The notes under the pieces were generated by a model that did no database searches, was not told the origin of the DNA, and saw nothing but the letters and a program-made list of their open reading frames with translations. Both the position numbers and the translations under genes were made by a program. Below, in pieces: positions 35,336 to 46,444 of a stretch of 64,000 nt of DNA. Position 1 is the first letter of the stretch; each line of letters starts with the position of its first letter. Source of the DNA: Daldinia sp. FL1419 (taxonomy: Eukaryota > Ascomycota > Sordariomycetes > Xylariales > Hypoxylaceae); the NCBI GenBank assembly GCA_025201765.1, contig MU623423.1, positions 103,884 to 167,883 on the forward strand. Reading direction: 5' to 3'.

Positions 35336-36985
35336 GATGACGTTTTGTCGTTTGGAGACGGCTACGCGCAGAGGGGGGATATGTACTGTATGTACCAAGG
35401 AGAAAGACCTATTTCATATTAAAGAAAGTAGGTCTTGTACTTATTGTATGTGCGGACGCAAGCCTTGGCCGAAAGGACGGCGAATAAGTCGAAGAATATT
35501 GAAAAAAAAATAATGAATTTTAGTGTGACAATAAAGCCTGCTTGTAATGTCGTGTTAGTCTTGAAATATGCTTTATTTCTTATTTTGAGACCAGCTTTTG
35601 TGGTGGAGAGTTGCCGCGTTCAATTTTTGGGGTCGACGTTTGTATTGACAGGATTGGGAGAAAATAGGCCTCTAACCGATTTCAGTGGGTTTTTCGGCGT
35701 GTCGGCGTGCCTGAAGTTCAAAGTGCACCGTAAAGATCCAGGGGAACTGCCACCTACAATCCGCAAGGAAATAAAGACGCCACAATTTGGCGGTATGCGA
35801 TTTGCGGTATGTGGTTTGTGCTTGTGCTAGTACGTGTTGAGGTAGTCTCGTACCTACCACTACCTAAACCTTACCTACTCTTAACTACCTCTTACACGGC
35901 GCTACCTTACAGCGAACGTTTATTAGGTTCGTATTGATGGAATCTCTAATACATTAGATAGATACCGGTGGTAGGAGGGATCTGCTTATGAATTATAAGA
36001 TGCTCGAATCAACAAAGAACTTGTAATACGATTTAATAAAATAAAAATATAAGACATTTGTTGAAGCAACAAGTATTCATCTAACATAGGTACTTTTTAA
36101 GCATTAACTAGTTACCTAGGTTAGGTTAGTAGTTAGTTATTAGGTATAATACCTCGATCTTATTGCACTATGTAGTACCTATGTATCATTATTCACCCCA
36201 CTATTTAGACGCAACGCGTCACAGCATGAATCAGAAGGCATTACCTACCATGTAGGTACCTATTGGAAACGTCGAATCCTTAAAGTATAGATAGGTACTT
36301 AGGTAGATACTGGTGTACCTTCTCTGCCAGTACCTAATGATACAGGATATGGGTATATGCATGGCAAAACGCGACTTGGAAAATACATGAATGCAACAAT
36401 CACTTTAGGTAATGGTTGGTTGGTTGGTTGGACATGTGAAGTCGTTTGCCTCGTACTACTCTCTCTATGGATCCGTCTGTCATATCAAACAGTTCTCTCT
36501 AATCAAATCAACACAAAGACAGTTCAGCACGATGCAGTGTTTTGTTACGTGTTGTATTCTTTGTAATTCTACTTTGAAGTCAACAACTACCTAGGTACCG
36601 TAGAAACTATGTCTGGCATTCCTACTAAGAACAAAACGAAAACGCCTGGGCTGATGCGAGGATCCGGGGGAAAAAACACCGATGTAAAGTAGCAGTCCAT
36701 AAGGCGATCTTCCGGACATCGACAACGGTGGATTTCTCCAGAGTACTTCAGCTTAGAAAATTCCGATAGTTCCTCCTGTTCGACGCCCTCCAAAACGCCG
36801 AACCTTTACGCCCCTTGAGGATAACTCCTTGTCGCCCCGTCTCTGTATTATCGTACCCATCCATGCTTGTGAATGAAGTTTTGGATCAGAAATCGATACT
36901 CAAGGCGTATAAACTTGGCCGAGGTGACCACTGTGTATTAGGTCAATACCAGAACTTGGCTTCTGGCCATCCCAAGGAATGTAGC
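35336..36985. other. Intergenic region (kinesin promoter, rad6 3' flank)
   Basis: This is 1.65 kb without a supported gene. It holds the kinesin promoter and many AGGTACCTA-type motifs between about 36100 and 36310 and at 36592. Open frames here are short and unlike known proteins. Confidence 0.4.
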
Positions 36986-37617
36986 TTAATCCTCCCAGCT
37001 CTTCTCTACTGTCTCTCGGACTCTTTTGGTGTATTCTTTTCTGTTGTCCTTGTACAGGTTAGACGCTTCCACGTTTGCGGGAGAACCGGTGTTGGGGTCG
37101 TTGAGGAGACTAATTCCATGTACGTTAGTATTGGAAATGTGTAATGGTCTTATCCAAACAGCTCATCTTTACCTTTGAATGCTGGTTAGGACAGCTGCAA
37201 CATCGTACGTAGGGCTCCATCGGTTCTGGAGGATATCGAGACACAGCTCGCCTGTGGCATAGACGTTGGGGTGAAACATCTGGCTGATGAATTTGACAGC
37301 GGGTGGTTTGTTAGGGTATTGTTCCTCAAAGTGCATTACAAGCCGGAAGGTTCCGTCTTCGAAGGGGGTGTCGGCGGGTCCGATGATGACGGCATTCCTT
37401 TCAAGTCATTGTTAGTATATGTCGTGTTGTAATGGAGATTATTCCATCCTAAGCTTACCATGTCATGACATTATCGGGAACAGGAGATGCGGACACGCCA
37501 GCCGGAGGATCGGTCTGCATGCGCTATGAAACCTTATTAGCATCTATATAGATAGTAAAACTACCAGAATCCTACCTTGAAGTCTCGCATTAAACGACGG
37601 CGAGCGGCGGTCGACAT
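36986..37617 (-). CDS. ubc2: Ubiquitin-conjugating enzyme E2 Rad6/Ubc2
   Basis: Four short exons (37617-37576, 37523-37459, 37397-37173, 37109-36986) join to 151 residues, the usual length of Rad6 proteins. The protein starts MSTAARRRLMRDFKRM and includes the E2 core, the HPN motif (FHPNVYATGELCLDILQ) with the catalytic Cys in GELCLD, and the C-terminus EKSWED. It lacks the long acidic tail of yeast Rad6. With Bre1 and Rad18 it monoubiquitinates histone H2B and PCNA in the nucleus, controlling transcription and postreplication repair; with Ubr1 it serves the N-end rule. All exons are too short to appear as long open frames. The gene is divergent from the thiolase. Confidence 0.97.
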
Positions 37618-37877
37618 CTTTGATGCAATTTGGATGGGCCTTCAGAGAGCGTTTGCTTGTATGTTTGATGATCTGACAAGATCCGTAAGCGAGATCTCCA
37701 CGAGAAAGCTGGCACTTGTTTAAATAACGAAGAGGCGAATTTTAAACGGCTAGAAGAAAATGAGAAGAGTCTCCGTGATGAAATAAGGCGAATGGAGTGA
37801 CTAATTGGCAATATGAAGGGTTTTGGGCGGCGATTGTCCCAGTTAGAGGTATTGGCTGAGAGGGATTGACGTGATAA

Positions 37878-37927
37878 GCATCGGTACATCGGTACATCAA
37901 TACATCAGTACATCGGTACATCGGTAC
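37878..37927. repeat. Octamer tandem repeat (GGTACATC)n
   Basis: About six units of an 8-bp repeat with small variants (GGTACATC, AATACATC, AGTACATC) lie upstream of ubc2. Confidence 0.85.
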
Positions 37928-38133
37928 CTTAAACCCGATGTGATCGTGAAAGAAATGGAACTGTTTGCGCGGGCAAGTGCTGTCACGTGGCAGGAAAACG
38001 CTAAAAGCTGGCGCACACCTACCAAGATGGTGCTTATGTAAGACGGGTCCCCGAGTTGTTTCCCCGCTGGCCCGATTGCTCAGATAAGAGAAACCGAGGG
38101 GAAGCAAAGGCCTTGGGAGGATTCAATATTTCA

Positions 38134-38571
38134 ATTAGGGATGCGAATTTCATTATGCGCTTAGCGTATAATGACGTATAATAACTTATAATAACGCATA
38201 ATAGATCTATTATGCGCATAACGGATTTATATCCCCCGATTATCCGGTGCACTAGTACTAAAAGGGGTAGGTTTCAATACTTAGGTATTGAAATATTGTG
38301 GCAGGATTTTGCTATTATGAAAAGTTGCTTCAATTGATAGCTTTGAATTAAGCTATCAGATTTTCTTTAAGCATTTGAGACTGATTTAATATTTTTCCAA
38401 TTTTATTATACTTTATTTTTATCTTGAAATGTTACGTGTTCTTAGTAGTAAAATTTCTCAGGGGGTATTACCTAATAATCGCATTATGCGTGCTTCATTA
38501 TGTACATAATAGGCGCAGTATACATAATAACGCATAATAGATCTATTATGCGCATAATGGGCATGCCTAAT
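38134..38571. mobile_element. MITE-like element with terminal inverted repeats
   Basis: The left end reads ATTAGGGATGC and leads into CATTATGCGC; the right end, read in reverse complement, is ATTAGGCATGC followed by CATTATGCGC. These are imperfect terminal inverted repeats of about 22-27 bp. TTCA flanks both ends (38130-38133 and 38572-38575) and could be the target-site duplication. Two copies of a perfect 22-bp palindrome (38195-38216 and 38531-38552) lie inside, near each end. No protein frame is present, so it would be a non-autonomous DNA element. It is inserted in the ubc2/thiolase promoter. Confidence 0.65.
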
Positions 38572-39032
38572 TTCAATAATATCACAGGTTATTTTGGCCA
38601 TCCCGGCAAATGCAGTTAGCAAAAATACTTACCACTAATCCACTGTACCTTAACCTAGAAACCTAAGGTAAGATACGTACGTACGTGCGTATCACAAGAG
38701 AAAGCTAAGGTTTCCCCAGATTATCTCAGATTATCTAGGATCGGGTTCCTCGGTTGCGCTTGCGTGTAAGCAGAATTACCTATTGGCGGGAGGCGAAACG
38801 TCCCGCTATAAGCCGAGGTGCTAACTCCCTTGTAAGCTTCAAAAGGATAGCGACGGAATGTAAACTGTCTTTGGGAACTTGCAGCCACGACGTGACGTTT
38901 GGTCGTCCTTTCTTCTTGTAAAATCGATTCACGTTACCTTCAATTTATATACTTTATTATTATTTTTTATATTATTGCTATTATTGTTATTATTACACCG
39001 TCCACAAGTATAAAATTATAGTCCAAGTAGGA

Positions 39033-40426
39033 ATGCTCACATCTACGATTAAAAGCTCGTGCCTTCGGGCGGGCACCCGAGCATTCACAGCACAACGCCA
39101 CTTCTCGGTGCAGGTGGCCCGTCGGCAAGAAATCAGAGACGCATACATTCTAAGTGCTTCTAGGACACCTACTGCAAAGGTGAGTTCTTAAGGGAGTGCA
39201 TCAATAATAGAATAGCTAACAAAGAAACAGTTCAATGGTTCGTTTCTTACAGTCTCGGCGCCACAGCTCGGCGCCGTTGCTATTAAGTCCGCTCTCGAAA
39301 AATCCAAAGTGCCTATCGAAAAGATAACGGATGTTTATATGGGAAATGTCTTACAAGGCTCTATTGGACAGGCTCCCGCCAGGCAAGCTGTTATCTTTGC
39401 CGGCCTGCCGAAATCTGTTGAAGCTGTAACTATCAATAAGGTTTGCGCCTCTGGGTTAAAGGCCGTGGTCTTTGCGGCTCAAAACATTCAACTTGGCCTA
39501 AGCGAGGCCCAAATAGCTGGCGGCATGGAGAATATGTCACAAGTACCATATTATGTTCCTCGCGCAAGTTCATTGCCACCATTTGGCCACGTCAAGATGG
39601 AGGATGGCCTTATTAAGGACGGACTGACAGACGTATACGATCAATTCCATATGGGCATCTGTGCCGAAACGACTGCCAAAAAATACGACATCTCCCGAGA
39701 AGCCCAGGACCAGTACGCTATCCAATCGTACGAACGATCTCAAGCCGCTTGGAAGAACCAGGCCTTTGCGGATGAAATAGTCCCTGTGACTGTAAAGAGT
39801 CGAAAGGGTGAGACCATAATCGATACTGATGAAGGATATTTGGATATCAAGTTAGAAAAGGTCCCTACGTTGAAGCCCGCCTTCATACGTGATGGCACAG
39901 GTACTGTTACCGCGGCGAACTCATCCACGCTTAATGACGGAGCAAGTGCCCTAGTACTGGGGAGCAAAGACATCGCCAAGGAATTTGGTGCCGGCTCTAG
40001 AGTCCTAGCGAAGATATGTGGTTCGGCCGACGCAGCAGTAGATCCCGTGGATTTCCCCATTGCGCCAGCCAAAGCCGTGCCTATTGCTTTGGAACGAGCA
40101 GGTATTACAAAAGACCAGGTTGCGGTTTGGGAATTTAACGAGGCTTTCGCCGCAGTTATCAAAGCTAACGAAAAGGTGAGAACTGACTGCTCAGTTTGAG
40201 CCATAAAATTGCTAATAAGACGTAATAGATCTTGGGTCTAGAGAAAGCTAGGGTAAATCCTCTAGGAGGTGCAATTTCTCTAGGCCATGCGCTCGGTAGT
40301 TCAGGATCCCGAATTCTGACAACATTACTACATCAACTTAAGCCAGGGGAGTACGGTGTCGCCGCCATTTGCAACGGAGGCGGTGCAGCTACTGCTATTG
40401 TTGTCCAACGGATTGAGTCTGTATAG
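39033..40426 (+). CDS. ERG10: Acetyl-CoA acetyltransferase (mitochondrial-type thiolase)
   Basis: Three exons (39033-39179, 39231-40175, 40229-40426) give 429 residues. The first 40 residues are basic and hydroxylated without acids (SSCLRAGTRAFTAQRHFSVQ), as in mitochondrial presequences. Thiolase marks are the nucleophile Cys121 in NKVCASGLK, NEAFA, the GHALGSSG loop and the second catalytic Cys412 in ICNGGGAA. The enzyme condenses or cleaves acetoacetyl-CoA, in ketone-body and isoleucine breakdown if mitochondrial, or as the first step of the mevalonate pathway if cytosolic. The presequence favours the mitochondrial paralogue. A link to terpene supply in the cluster is not supported, because it lies 15 kb outside among housekeeping genes. 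Confidence 0.94.
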
Positions 40427-41258
40427 TTGCAGTACTAGCTTAGGAGGAGAATATACCCGCTGTTTCATGTACTAGGTAGTGCCTGGAGCTTGATTGATTA
40501 ATCGCCCGGGCTTGGAACGGATCAACTGATGCTGAATAGTTACGAGAACATATGAGCCAAATGAGAAAGTAGTGAATCTCTAGTCCCAGTTCTAAGGAAT
40601 ATATCGCTTATAAGCTTTCACAATTGTCGCGCTCTTCTATATTTTAGGATTTTAAGGATGACATATCACCCACACATGCATACATGTGATTAGGCCGTCT
40701 ATCCATACGTAAATCATTGTAGTTTCTAGGTAATAGGTAGGTATTAGTCCAGTGCGACCAGTTCGAAAGTGTACCTACTTTGTATGTATAACTACCAGGT
40801 ATACAGGTACCTACCTAGTTGAACCCCGCGGTCAGGGGTACAAGATGATGTCACATGCAACTTCGAGCTTAAAAGATATGCGGATCTTACAGGTCCCTTA
40901 GATATTTAATTGGTTGTCACCAACCCGACCGCGTTTTCTACAATACCTCCATAATTTTTACGTGTCTCCCTCATCCCTTGTTACATAATTCAATAATTCG
41001 AAGCTCAGCCTTGGGATTTTGTGGCCTCGACGCCAGCACGAAACGAGATTTATTGCAGAACAAGAGGTTCCAAATATTCCTGCCACATAGGTGTCTATTA
41101 AGATTATTTCCTCGTAGCAATTTGAATTGCGGACTCGTATTGACTTACAGGTTGCCTATCCTGGATATAATGATCATCTGAATGAAGATTTCCTTCAACT
41201 CTCATCCTCATCCTCATCCTCATATCCTTCTATTCTTACATCCTCTCTACTTTCCGCC
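40427..41258. other. Intergenic region before the PCI-domain gene
   Basis: This 830-bp spacer between co-directional genes has several GGTAGGTA/GGTACCTACCTAG motifs at 40730-40820. A CTCATC tandem run lies at about 41200-41222 in the probable 5' leader. No gene is seen. Confidence 0.4.
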
Positions 41259-42967
41259 ATGGCCGTTACGGCCCAATTCCTTACAGGTGTCCGAGATATT
41301 CTCAAAACCCTCAATGGGGAGGCGCTACGCGATTGGTTAAAGGTCGAGCCTCCTTTACCTCAGGAATATTACAACCTTGCATCCGAACTTAAGACCACTT
41401 ATCAAGATGACGGTGCGCTCGAAAGGCTTGTTGAAAAATGCCTACCCGAGGAAGATGACGTCCCAGAAGGCCAAGGGACGACGTGGCCCGGCTTCCTTTC
41501 CTTCGTAAAAGACTATCTTCTGTACTGGAGGGATGTCGAATTCGATGATCTTCTAGGCGCTCACCAATTGCTCACGGCTTTGACCAAGTATGTTGACTCG
41601 ATGAATCTAATATAATACACACCCGACTAAGACGAGCAGCTCATGTGCCACGGCGCTTAATAATCCTACATATGGAACCATCATGCTGCAATCTAGCATA
41701 TCACTTTGCGCCTCTCTGTCAACTCTGTCCATGACCCTGAATAAACGGCCAGATCTAACCAGGAAGCTGGCGGCTATCCACGCTGGTGATGAGGAACGGA
41801 AGTCTGTTATCGAGATTACAGCGGAGATCATGCAGAAATTCTTTACCACCTGTCTCACGGACCGGTCGAGCCCGCGTTTCGCTCAGCCTACAGGCAAGAA
41901 AGTCGGCATCTACGTCTTCGCCAATAAGACCTTGAAGTTATTAACCATGGTGCGTTAATTACGTACCCCCAGTAAACGCCCTGCTAAATTTTATGATCCC
42001 CTAGAACAACAAGTCTTATGTGGCTGCGCAATTATTGACTAACATCATGGCAAAATCGCCGCCCCTTTCGTATTATCCAGCTGCGCAAAGGGTCACGTTT
42101 TTGTATTTCCTCGGTCGCTTTCACTTCAATCACAACCACTTTTGGCGGGCTGCACAATGTTTTCAGGAAGCCTATTCACAAACTCCGACACGCTTCCTAA
42201 AGCATCGCCGAATCATACTCACATATCTAATACCGTCTAATTTCATACTGGGCCGTCTACCTTCGCAGGCTCTCCTTCAGCGGCCGGAAGCTCAGTCCAT
42301 GGCACAATGTTACTCGCAGCTTTCAGTGGCAATCCGAAAGGGCGACTATATACTATACCAACACACCATCAAACAGTATGAAGATTGGTTAAGGAGCAAA
42401 GGCTTTCCTTTATTTACCGCCCTACAATGGCGCATTCGACCACTCATCTGGCGGTCGCTTTCGCGGCGGACCTTTCTACTGACTTATACGCCTCCCGCGG
42501 AAGATGACTCGCGAAAAGCCGCCGTGCTAAAGCTTGCGGACCTCAATACAACAATGAACTATGTTCAGAAACGTCTCGAGGGGTATCTCCCTGCTACATT
42601 GGTCCCCAAGGGGCACCAATCCGGCGTCAACGGCTACCTTCTAAAGGCCGTCTCGAACAGCGCGGGGGCAGGTACGAGAGTTTCGACGATCGTGCCACCT
42701 CCCGGCGGACCCAAGCGTCTAGCACCAGATGAGGGACTGCTGTCCGGTAATATAGCCGTCGATGATCTAGTTGTTGAAAATATTGTTGCATCACTAATCA
42801 GCCAAGACCTCCTTCATGGATATATAGCACACTCTCAAGGTGCATTTGCTATCATGGGGACCAAACAGAAAGGCAGTGCAGTAGCGGCTGGCTGGCCTAC
42901 TGTTAGTGAGGTGATTGATCAACGGTCCGTAGAGTCCGTCGTACCGGGGTGGGTCAAGGACGAGTAA
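41259..42967 (+). CDS. csn12: CSN12 / Thp1-like PCI-domain protein
   Basis: Three exons (41259-41587, 41640-41949, 42005-42967) give 533 residues. The middle and C-terminal parts match the Thp1-Csn12 type of PCI protein: helical repeats with TLFLYYLGRFHF-like sequence (here FLYFLGRFHFNHNHFWRAA), YLIPSNFILGRLPS, then a winged-helix region ending SLISQDLLHGYIAH. Proteins of this type act as scaffolds with Sem1/Dss1 in mRNA export (TREX-2) or in a COP9-signalosome-associated complex. The ATG at 41259 was chosen because MAVTAQFLTGVRDIL aligns with the family start; longer upstream reading looks like leader sequence. The first donor is AA|GTATGT, and a CAG acceptor was preferred. Confidence 0.85.
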
Positions 42968-43473
42968 ATGCTTTTTTTCCATGGAAAAAACCCCCCAAGG
43001 CGTCCAAGAAGAAATATAGGATAGGATTGGCTTAGTCCAATTCCGAAACATGCATAGAGGCGTACGCCTCCTGGCATAGCGAAGTTACGAATGATACCCC
43101 GTACGAGTTTTTCTCCGCAAATATTAGAATTTAGTATATAACGCCACGGCCGAGACCCAGGTTAGATCAGGACGATATGGTACAGTTCACAAATGCAGAA
43201 TATGTTCGGTCTTACTGTGACTGGGCGTTTTATGATTGACGAACTAAACCTCTTTTATTTCCATTACATCGATGAGAGATACTATTATTTAAATACGACC
43301 CACAGCATTGCGCGTAGCCTACCTACACAAGTTTTCTTACACAGTTCCAATATCATCTCGCATTATCCCCCTGGCCCCTAACCGTTTAATACTAATAAGT
43401 ACTAGAGTACCTTGGATACCTACTTAGGTACGTAGTCAATGATCTGCATCTCGTGCCTCAAACACTGCAGCCG
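42968..43473. other. Convergent intergenic region
   Basis: This 506-bp spacer lies between the 3' ends of the PCI gene and the DUF2235 gene. No gene is seen. Confidence 0.4.
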
Positions 43474-45353
43474 CTATGTAGAAGCCGCCTTTGAGATCCT
43501 GTAAATTCGATGGCCGTCAGAGGGCTTATCCTCCTCGATCTCGTCGAAGTCGGCAACGCAGCCCTTGTGCTTTAGGCACGGCGGGAGCCTATCCCCGTGG
43601 TTGTTCAGGGGTTTGTAAGACACGTCGTTCTGCAGGCGCCAGATGAGCGACTCGTGCAGGACGGCGTCGGCCGGTATGTCACGCGTGGAGCCTGCGTTGA
43701 GTGGGAACCGAATGTTTCGCCACTCGTTGTGTCGGTGGAAGAGCTCCCAGCGCGTGATGAGCGGGAGCCACTCTATGTGTTTGGGTTAGTGAGGTAAGTT
43801 GAATGCGGGCGCGGACTTTAAGCCTTGGTGGGGGGAGGGTATGGGATCTTGGACGAGATGAGAGGGGAGAGAAGAGGGAACTCACCCATGAATTTCCAGA
43901 AAAGCACGATGGTGAATCCCGAGCCGTGACCGTAGGATAGCGAGTCGTGTATGAATCCCTTCAACGCCTGCTCTTTTCTCTTCTCGTACCGCTTCTTGAA
44001 CCCCTGTAAGTTCTTGCACCACTTGACCGCTGCGGCGGGGTCCTTCTCGCCCACGAGCTCGACCTCGCGGATCATCCAGGCCAGCGGAATATCGCTCATC
44101 TGGAAGGGGTCGGAGCCGATATCCATGGTGGGATCTTTCGACTTGCGCGTTGTCCAGAAATTCTTGATCCGCTGCCATATCGTCATCTGCTGGCGCGTGT
44201 CGAGCGGGTGCTCAGCAGACGCAGGCCACCCGCCCCCCACGTCGCCATGGCACCCTGGGAACCAGACCTCTTTGATGTCTTCTGGCGCGTACTTTGTCGC
44301 CCGGATGTCCTGCGCTAGCAAGGCGGCTTTGAACTTGACGCGTCGCTCGTCGACAGCTACGGCATGCCGCACGTGGGTTGCTGTGCCTTTGACGGGGACG
44401 GGCATAGGGGCTTTGCTCTCCAGGATCGCGACGGAGTTCACGCAGTCCCAGATCCCGAGGAAGTATACCTTGATGTTGCTCTCCTTGATCTTGCCGTTGG
44501 CGTTCACGCTCTTTTCTTTTCGGCAGAAGGTATTGCTAAACGCGGTAATCTCGTCCTTGGCCCGCTTGTACTTGTGACCGTGGTGTTTCTCGTGATGGTC
44601 CTGGTTCTCGGTTTGATTGTCGTGATCGCCATTTTGCTCTCCGTTTGGAGCGTATAGGACTGATTCCTCCTGACTTACTGTGTTGGTTCTCATAAACTGT
44701 TTTTTGTCCTTGGCGCGATTGAAGTTGTCTGTCTCGCCTTCTAGGTAGCGTTGGTAGAGCCGGTATGCGAAGGTCACCATCTCTTCGTTGCCCTTGCAAA
44801 GTAGCCCTACGGTATTGACCATGCGGGCTAGAAACTTGGCTGTGAAGGCGCCTCTGCTGAATCCGAACATGTAAATCTTGTCTCCCTTCAAGGTATTATA
44901 GGTAAGTGGTAGTTTAACAAGTGTATAGCCCCAAAGGAATTCCTTACTGAATCATAATACCGCATTAAGAATCGGTATCCAGCCATTACATGAGCGTCAA
45001 ACGTCGTGCCGATGCCCTGGTCAATGGTTTGTGAGATGGAGCTCCGCACCTCACCTAGCCAAGTCTTATTGACGGACTTTTCATTGATATCATAAGTACC
45101 AATCCCGGCTAATCGACTTGTAAGAAACGACTATACGAGAAGAAGAGAAGCACTCACTCTGATAGTAATGGTATTGATAGGGGTCATTGCGGTCCAGCTT
45201 GTGCAAAATCTTTACTACGTTGGTATCGGAATTGGATCCAGTGTAAGTGTTTCCGGTGCCGTCGAAACAGAGGATAAGCTTCTTAGGCTCCCCGGCCCTG
45301 TCAGGACCTTGAGCTGTAGGCGTGCTACCTCCTTGATCCTGAAGGGAAGACAT
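43474..45353 (-). CDS. DUF2235 alpha/beta-hydrolase (Tle1-like phospholipase domain protein)
   Basis: Four exons (45353-45158, 45108-44948, 44885-43886, 43772-43474) give 551 residues. The N-terminal block KKLILCFDGTGN, the nucleophile elbow GFSRGA and the later CHGDVGGGW block are the hallmarks of DUF2235, the fold shared with bacterial Tle1 phospholipases. A charged, Lys/His/Gln-rich insertion (around 44560-44640) is probably a disordered loop. Fungal members are common, mostly uncharacterised, and presumed lipases or esterases. A single-exon reading would miss both ends: exon 4 supplies about 100 residues after a GTGAGT donor. It shares its upstream region with the Ppo gene. Confidence 0.85.
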
Positions 45354-46444
45354 ATTTGACGATAATGGTTTAATCGGGTACACAATAGAAGGTGGGAGGT
45401 TGTTGGAAATTCTCAAGGAGAAGTTCAGCAGGGCCTGCCAACGATTCTGTCTTCCTGCGTATACGGGCTCGTAAGCTTCAATTTATCAAGTCTCCTATAT
45501 GCAGCCACCCGGCAACACGGCCACCCTCCACCCCCTCATTACATTCTTACTATAGTCGCCATCCGCCCGATGATCACAAGGTGTTAGCCATGGCTCGCGT
45601 AATGATCCCCAGGTCCAGCCCTCGTTCCAACTATTGCTTTTCGTTACCCGTGCCAAGCCGCCGTCTCCCTCAGATCAGAGCTGGGGTTCGAGTTGAGGTG
45701 CACGGCGTTTTCATATCGGGGTACAAGGGCAATACGGTATCCGGGGATACATAGTATAGGGATTACAATTTTGCAAATCCCGTGTGAGACCCAACCACAA
45801 TTCCCCCGCTTTCTATACGACCCAATCTCATGTCTTCGATCTCTCGTCAGCGGTGTAGCGAGCCGTAGCGGCCTCAGGTAGGACGGGTATGCACGATGAG
45901 ACGAGACGTTGTTTTCCTCAGCTATTCAAAAACAAGGCGCTATTCCGAACTCGGGACGATTTGCACAGACGCATGCATATATTAGAATGTAGTGAAACGA
46001 CGTTTTATGGCCCGGTTGTTTACACACATGGGATAGGGGATAGGATCGTGCATCATCAACCAATAATCAACAACATGATTATCCTGCTCTACCCGGTTTT
46101 GCATTTAACCTCATCATGTCTATTTCGGTATTCGGCGGTAGCTTACTCGACATCAATTTCTGTAGAACACCGCTCATGGCGGTAAATGTCCAACCACTCT
46201 GCTTCGCTGGTGGCGTGCCTATCGCCTGGACGTCGGATGTCGTGATGCGTATCCGGGTAGCTGTCTCTGGGTGGCTTACCCGCTAGATCCCTAAGCATGA
46301 CTGCGTGGCGTAGCTGAATATGGATCACTTTGTATAAAGGAGGTGCGGAAAGACGGTGCCGAGCAGTAACCCAATATAAATTCCCTAGTCTGTAGTCGCT
46401 GTTTTGCCTCTCAAGCTTGAGGAATCTATATTGCAAACTCAAAC
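45354..46444. promoter_or_regulatory. Divergent promoter of the DUF2235 and Ppo genes
   Basis: About 1.1 kb with no supportable coding sequence separates the two divergent starts. A CCCAATATAAATT sequence at about 46370-46382 is a possible TATA element for the Ppo gene. Confidence 0.4.

Larger units (their letters stand above)
37618..39032. promoter_or_regulatory. Divergent promoter of ubc2 and the thiolase, carrying an inserted element
   Basis: This 1.4-kb divergent promoter contains an octamer repeat (37878-37927) and a 438-bp inverted-repeat element (38134-38571). The part near 38940-39000 is A+T-rich just before the thiolase start. No coding sequence is supported. Confidence 0.5.

Noticed and set aside
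39033..40426. Thiolase as the precursor-supplying enzyme of the terpene cluster
   Set aside because: It has a mitochondrial-type presequence and lies among housekeeping genes about 15 kb from the cluster edge.
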